Source: Actinomycetes bacterium (lineage in GTDB: Bacteria > Actinomycetota > Actinomycetes > Actinomycetales > Microbacteriaceae). Taken from it: a stretch of 25,919 nt of DNA. Shown piece by piece: positions 23,191 to 25,919 of this stretch. Location: assembly GCA_023432005.1 (NCBI GenBank), contig JAEYVF010000165.1:1-25919 (forward strand), in the 5' to 3' direction. Numbering within the stretch: position 1 is the first letter of the stretch; the number at the start of each line of letters is the position of its first letter. Both the position numbers and the translations under genes were made by a program. Under the pieces are notes generated by a model. The model worked only from the letters and a program-made list of their open reading frames with translations, ran no database searches and was not told the DNA's origin.

Positions 23191-23199
23191 GGGTTCCTC

Positions 23200-24786
23200 A
23201 TGGAATTCGTCGTGCTGCTCATCGCCCTCATGTTCGGCACCGTGCTGCTCGCGGGCATCGGTGAGCGCATCCGACTCCCCTATCCCGTGCTCGTGCTCGT
23301 CGCCGCGGCCGCCGCCGCGTGGCTGCCGTTCATCCCCGAGCTGCACATCGAGCCCGAGCTGATCCTGCCGCTCTTCCTCCCGCCGCTGCTGTTCGCGGTC
23401 GCCCAGCGCAGCTCGTGGGGCGTGTTCCGCCTGCGCTGGAAGACGCTCGTGCTCATGGCGGTGCTGCTCGTCGCCCTCACCGCCGTCGCCGTGGCGGGCG
23501 TCGCGTGGTATCTCATGCCCGTGCTGTCGTTCCCGGCCGCGATCGCGCTCGGCGCCATCGTCGCGCCGCCCGACCCGGTCGCGGTCGAGGCCGTCGCGGG
23601 CAAGGTGCGGATGCCGCGCCGCCTCATGACGATGCTGCAGACCGAGGGCCTCTTCAACGACGCCATGGCCATCGTCATCTTCCAGACCGCGGTGTCGGCC
23701 GCGCTCTCCGGCAGCGAGGTCGGCTGGGGGCTCGTGCCGGCGTTCCTCGCGGGCGCTGCGGGAGCCGTCATCCTGGGCTTCCTCATGGCCTGGCTCGTCG
23801 GCGCGATCAACCACATCGTGCCGAACCGCACGGCCCGGACGGCGATCACGCTCGTCGCGCCGTACGCCGTCTACATGCTCGCCGAGCAGGTGCACTTCTC
23901 GGGAGTCGTCGCCGTCGTCGTCACGGCGGTCGAGCTCGTGCGCCGCGACCGGCCGCAGGACTCGCAGGAACGGCTCACGCGCGCCTCGTTCTGGGAGGTC
24001 GTCGAGATGCTCACGACGGGCGTCGCGTTCGGCCTCGTGGGCATCGAGATGCGCTACGTCATCGAGGACGAGGGCGCCAACCTGCTCGCGTGGATCCCCG
24101 CGATCCTCGTGATCTGCGCCGTCGTCATCGGCGTGCGCTTCGTCTGGGTGGCGCTCGTGCTCGGCGGAGGCCGCCGCGTCGAGGGGCACGAGAACGGCCG
24201 CCGCTCCTCGATGGCATCCCGTCTCAAGGACATCGTCATCGTCACGTGGTGCGGGATGCGCGGGCTCGCGACCCTCGCGCTCGCGCTCGCGCTCCCGACC
24301 GCCATCCCGGGCCGCAACTTCATGGTCGCGGCCGCGTGCGCCGTGCTCTTCGTGACGCTCGTGCTGCCGGGCCTGACCCTGCCGGCGCTCATGCGCATCC
24401 TGAAGCCCGAGGACGACCACGAGCTCACCGAACGCGAGGAGCGTCAGATCGCCCTCCGCGCCGAGCGCGCGGCGGCGACCGCGATCCAGGCGTCGGCGCA
24501 CCTCGCCGAGCTCGACTCCGAGCTCGTCGAGCGCGCGCGCACCCGCATCAGCGGCCTGCACTCGCTGCTCGAGCACGACGACGACGTCGTCGACAGCGCG
24601 CAGGAGGCGCATCAGCGCGCCCAGGTGCACGCGGTCGAGGCGATGCTGCGCGAGGCGCTCGCGGCCGCCCGTCGCGAGGTGCTCAGCATGCGCGGCGAGC
24701 CGGGTGTCGATCCCGAGGCGGTCAACGCGGTGCTGCGCCGCCTCGACCTCCGCACCGTCTCGCTCGACGGCCAGCAGCACCACTGA
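23200..24786 (+). CDS. Na+/H+ antiporter, CPA1 (NhaP/NHE) family
   Basis: This 528-residue transporter exchanges sodium (or potassium) for protons and helps control cytoplasmic pH and salt. About twelve membrane spans fill residues 1-400. Family signatures are L-P-L-F-L-P-P-L-L-F (span near 60), the A-I-V-A-P-P-D-P-V-A-V segment and E-G-L-F-N-D-A-M-A-I-V. The last carries the Asn-Asp pair of the ion-binding site. A later W-C-G-M-R-G-L-A-T-L-A-L-A segment is also typical. The last 120 residues form a soluble, charged, helical tail (rich in E, R, A) that may be regulatory. It corresponds to proteins often called Na+/H+ antiporter YjcE-like. The ion preference cannot be read from sequence. Confidence 0.92.
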   Translation: MEFVVLLIALMFGTVLLAGIGERIRLPYPVLVLVAAAAAAWLPFIPELHIEPELILPLFLPPLLFAVAQRSSWGVFRLRWKTLVLMAVLLVALTAVAVAGVAWYLMPVLSFPAAIALGAIVAPPDPVAVEAVAGKVRMPRRLMTMLQTEGLFNDAMAIVIFQTAVSAALSGSEVGWGLVPAFLAGAAGAVILGFLMAWLVGAINHIVPNRTARTAITLVAPYAVYMLAEQVHFSGVVAVVVTAVELVRRDRPQDSQERLTRASFWEVVEMLTTGVAFGLVGIEMRYVIEDEGANLLAWIPAILVICAVVIGVRFVWVALVLGGGRRVEGHENGRRSSMASRLKDIVIVTWCGMRGLATLALALALPTAIPGRNFMVAAACAVLFVTLVLPGLTLPALMRILKPEDDHELTEREERQIALRAERAAATAIQASAHLAELDSELVERARTRISGLHSLLEHDDDVVDSAQEAHQRAQVHAVEAMLREALAAARREVLSMRGEPGVDPEAVNAVLRRLDLRTVSLDGQQHH

Positions 24787-24819
24787 GCCTCGCCTCGAGC
24801 GCCCGCGCGGATCCGCTGA

Positions 24820-25047
24820 TCAGCGCAGCACCAGCAGGTCGCCCGGCTGGCACTCGAGCGCGTCGCAGATCGCCGTGAGCGTCGAGAAGCGGATGGCGCG
24901 AGCCCGGTCGTTCTTGAGCACCGAGAGGTTGACGAGGCTCACTCCGACGAGCTCGGCGAGCCGCGTGAGCGTCATCCCGCGCTCCTCGAGCAGCTCGTCG
25001 AGGCGGCAGTGGATGCGGCCGTCGTCGTCCGGCCCCGCGGGTGCCAT
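24820..25047 (-). CDS. Small Cro/CI-type helix-turn-helix regulator (YozG-like)
   Basis: This 75-residue protein is little more than one DNA-binding domain. After a short N-terminus (M-A-P-A-G-P-D-D-D) comes L-D-E-L-L-E-E-R-G-M-T-L-T-R-L-A-E-L. The recognition part follows as V-S-L-V-N-L-S-V-L-K-N, and the end A-I-C-D-A-L-E-C-Q-P-G-D-L-L is typical of the HTH_26 (YozG) group. The start at 25047 shares one base with the stop of the DUF2975 gene (TGATG), so the two are translated together. DUF2975 membrane proteins are often paired with this type of regulator, as in the Bacillus YoaS-YozG pair. The nested dyad upstream of the operon is its likely binding site. Confidence 0.9.
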   Translation of the reverse strand: MAPAGPDDDGRIHCRLDELLEERGMTLTRLAELVGVSLVNLSVLKNDRARAIRFSTLTAICDALECQPGDLLVLR

Positions 25048-25628
25048 CAGACGAGCCCGTCGGTGTCGCGCTGCAGGCGTTCGCCCGCGCGGATGACGTA
25101 CGCGGCGGCGAGCACGACGAAGCCGAACGCCCACGGACCGAGGTGCAGCTCGAAGCCCGGCACGTAGGGCTCGCCGAGCTCGCCGCCCGCCATCATCCGT
25201 GCCAGACCGTCGATGCCCCCGGCCAGGATGCCGCCGAGCGACATGACGAGGCCGGTCGTGAGCACGACGGGGTAGAGCACGCGGTGGAACGGCGTGCCCT
25301 GCGCGGTCATGACGAGGAACACCACGACCGCCCCGCTGATGACGGCCGCGACCAGCAGCGAGATGGCGGATGCCGTGACGAGCAGCGCGCGAACCCCCTC
25401 GCCGAGCGCATCCGACGCCACGGTGGCGCCCGACACGTTGCCGACGTTGCCGGGCACCGGGGCGTGGGCGATGAGGTCCACGGGACCGTCACCCGCCGCG
25501 AGCGCGATCGTGCGCCAGATCCCGTCGCCGAGCGCGACGAGGCCGAGCAGCCCGGCGATCACGGCTATCACCAGGAAGGCGATCCGGTCGGCGAGGCTCA
25601 ACCGGGATGCGAGGGTGGGCGTGCTCAT
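25047..25628 (-). CDS. DUF2975 family membrane protein
   Basis: This 193-residue protein has four predicted spans, at about residues 15-38, 78-108, 120-143 and 160-182. Between spans one and two is an extracytoplasmic segment of about 40 residues (A-P-V-P-G-N-V-G-N-V-S-G). A T-P-F-H segment after span two and an A-F-G-F-V-V-L-A-A-A-Y-V-I-R-A-G-E-R-L-Q-R-D-T-D-G end are typical of DUF2975. The family probably senses or reports something at the membrane, but no activity is known. The ATG at 25628 has a textbook ribosome site, GGAGGT (25638-25633), unlike most genes in this window. Its promoter carries a TTGACG/TATGTT pair overlapped by a dyad. Confidence 0.87.
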   Translation of the reverse strand: MSTPTLASRLSLADRIAFLVIAVIAGLLGLVALGDGIWRTIALAAGDGPVDLIAHAPVPGNVGNVSGATVASDALGEGVRALLVTASAISLLVAAVISGAVVVFLVMTAQGTPFHRVLYPVVLTTGLVMSLGGILAGGIDGLARMMAGGELGEPYVPGFELHLGPWAFGFVVLAAAYVIRAGERLQRDTDGLV

Positions 25629-25641
25629 GGTGACCTCCGAG

Positions 25642-25689
25642 GGGGTTATCGACTGTCGTTAACATAACGATCATCGATAACCCCGTCAA
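25642..25689 (-). promoter_or_regulatory. Promoter and 43-bp nested operator of the DUF2975-HTH operon
   Basis: On the minus strand a -35 box TTGACG (25689-25684), a 17-nt spacer and a -10 box TATGTT (25666-25661) form the best promoter in the window. A dyad centred on 25663 covers it. Outer arms GGGGTTATCGA and TCGATAACCCC (25642-25652, 25674-25684) and inner arms TCGTTA and TAACGA (25656-25661, 25665-25670) share one centre. Each half also contains a smaller imperfect palindrome. Bound regulator would block the -10 box and the start site. Confidence 0.8.
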
Positions 25690-25699
25690 CCCTGTCTGA

Positions 25700-25761
25700 T
25701 CCGAGGTGTCACTTTCGGTCGCCTACCCCCGCCGCCGGGCGACCTAAAGTGACACCTCGGA
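25700..25761. repeat. 62-bp REP-like inverted repeat
   Basis: Bases 25700-25715 pair without mismatch with 25746-25761 (core CCGAGGTGTCACTTT). After one mismatch, GGTCGCC (25717-25723) pairs with GGCGACC (25738-25744), leaving a 14-nt loop. It stands between two divergent genes, so it is not needed as a terminator for either. Its size and form suggest a repetitive extragenic palindrome. Only one copy is in the window. Confidence 0.6.
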
Positions 25762-25874
25762 GTCGGAGGTGCCGGATGCGCCCACGGCGAACAGGGGCAT
25801 GCGGCACGGCACCCCCTCGTTACCCTCGATGTATCGCCGCGGCATCCGTTCGTCGTGGCGACGAGGAGTTGAGA
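25762..25874 (+). promoter_or_regulatory. clpC upstream region and ribosome-binding site
   Basis: This stretch precedes clpC. GAGGAG (25863-25868), six bases before the ATG, is a good ribosome site. TACCCT (25821-25826) could be a -10 box. A small palindrome, CGTCG-TGG-CGACG (25851-25863), overlaps the approach to the ribosome site. No CIRCE element was recognised, and a ClgR site could not be confirmed. Confidence 0.4.
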
Positions 25875-25919
25875 ATGTTCGAGCGCTTTACCGACCGAGC
25901 CCGCCGCGTGGTCGTCCTC
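25875..25919 (+). CDS. clpC: ATP-dependent Clp protease ATP-binding subunit ClpC, first 15 codons
   Basis: The only visible part is M-F-E-R-F-T-D-R-A-R-R-V-V-V-L, which is the highly conserved beginning of actinobacterial ClpC (start of the Clp_N domain). ClpC is the AAA+ unfoldase that feeds proteins to ClpP. The rest lies beyond the window. In many Actinobacteria clpC follows lysS and lsr2; here lysS is more than 7 kb away and no lsr2 is seen. The call rests on 15 residues, but they are distinctive. Confidence 0.85.
   Translation, partial: MFERFTDRARRVVVL

Noticed and set aside
21811..24783. 990-residue open frame on the minus strand over the tetR end, lipoprotein and antiporter
   Set aside because: Charged low-complexity translation without motifs; the plus strand shows a lipoprotein signal and CPA1 motifs.
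25851..25863. CGTCG-TGG-CGACG palindrome before clpC as a stress-regulator operator
   Set aside because: Only 5-bp arms made of very common trinucleotides; it matches no CIRCE or ClgR pattern I could confirm.

Overview
The window is about 70% GC, uses many GTG starts and 1-17 nt gene overlaps, and carries a gene order typical of Actinobacteria (best guess Microbacteriaceae, order Micrococcales). The backbone matches a well-known actinobacterial order, as in Mycobacterium tuberculosis: tilS-hpt, ftsH-folE-folP-folB-folK-DUF3180, then a DUF2520 protein-panC, lysS and clpC. No RNA gene, transposase, CRISPR array or phage gene was recognised. No gap between genes exceeds 300 bases.

Layout. (1) 1-6079, plus strand: the 3' part of tilS, hpt, ftsH, and a tightly overlapping folate set (folE, folP, folB, folK) ending in a DUF3180 membrane protein. 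(2) 6080-13448: a complete galactoside-utilisation locus. It has an operator region with a long dyad, a sugar-binding lipoprotein, a strong hairpin, two ABC permeases, a GH2 beta-galactosidase and a LacI-family repressor. (3) 13449-19081: two bacterial PH-domain membrane proteins, a DUF2520 Rossmann protein, panC, lysS and three very small membrane proteins. (4) 19088-25628: an accessory block with a pirin, a DUF4386 protein plus a deazaflavin-type reductase divergent from a TetR regulator, a lipoprotein, a CPA1 Na+/H+ antiporter, and a DUF2975 membrane protein with its small Cro/CI-type regulator. (5) 25629-25919: a long intergenic region with two elaborate palindromes, then the first 15 codons of clpC.

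How the genes work together. The fol genes convert GTP towards dihydropteroate. The sugar locus imports and hydrolyses a beta-galactoside under LacI control; no ATPase gene is present, so a shared MsmK/UgpC-type ATPase encoded elsewhere is probably used. panC and perhaps the DUF2520 protein serve pantothenate synthesis.

Most of the window is ordinary housekeeping DNA, and I do not see a clearly new multi-gene system. The more unusual signals are in the non-coding DNA: repeated leaderless-type promoters whose -10 box sits 6-9 nt before the start codon, three of them built from the previous gene's TAG stop; a marked excess of the heptamer GCATCCG/CGGATGC; twin operators at the tetR start; a 43-bp nested dyad on the DUF2975 promoter; and a 62-bp REP-like hairpin before clpC.
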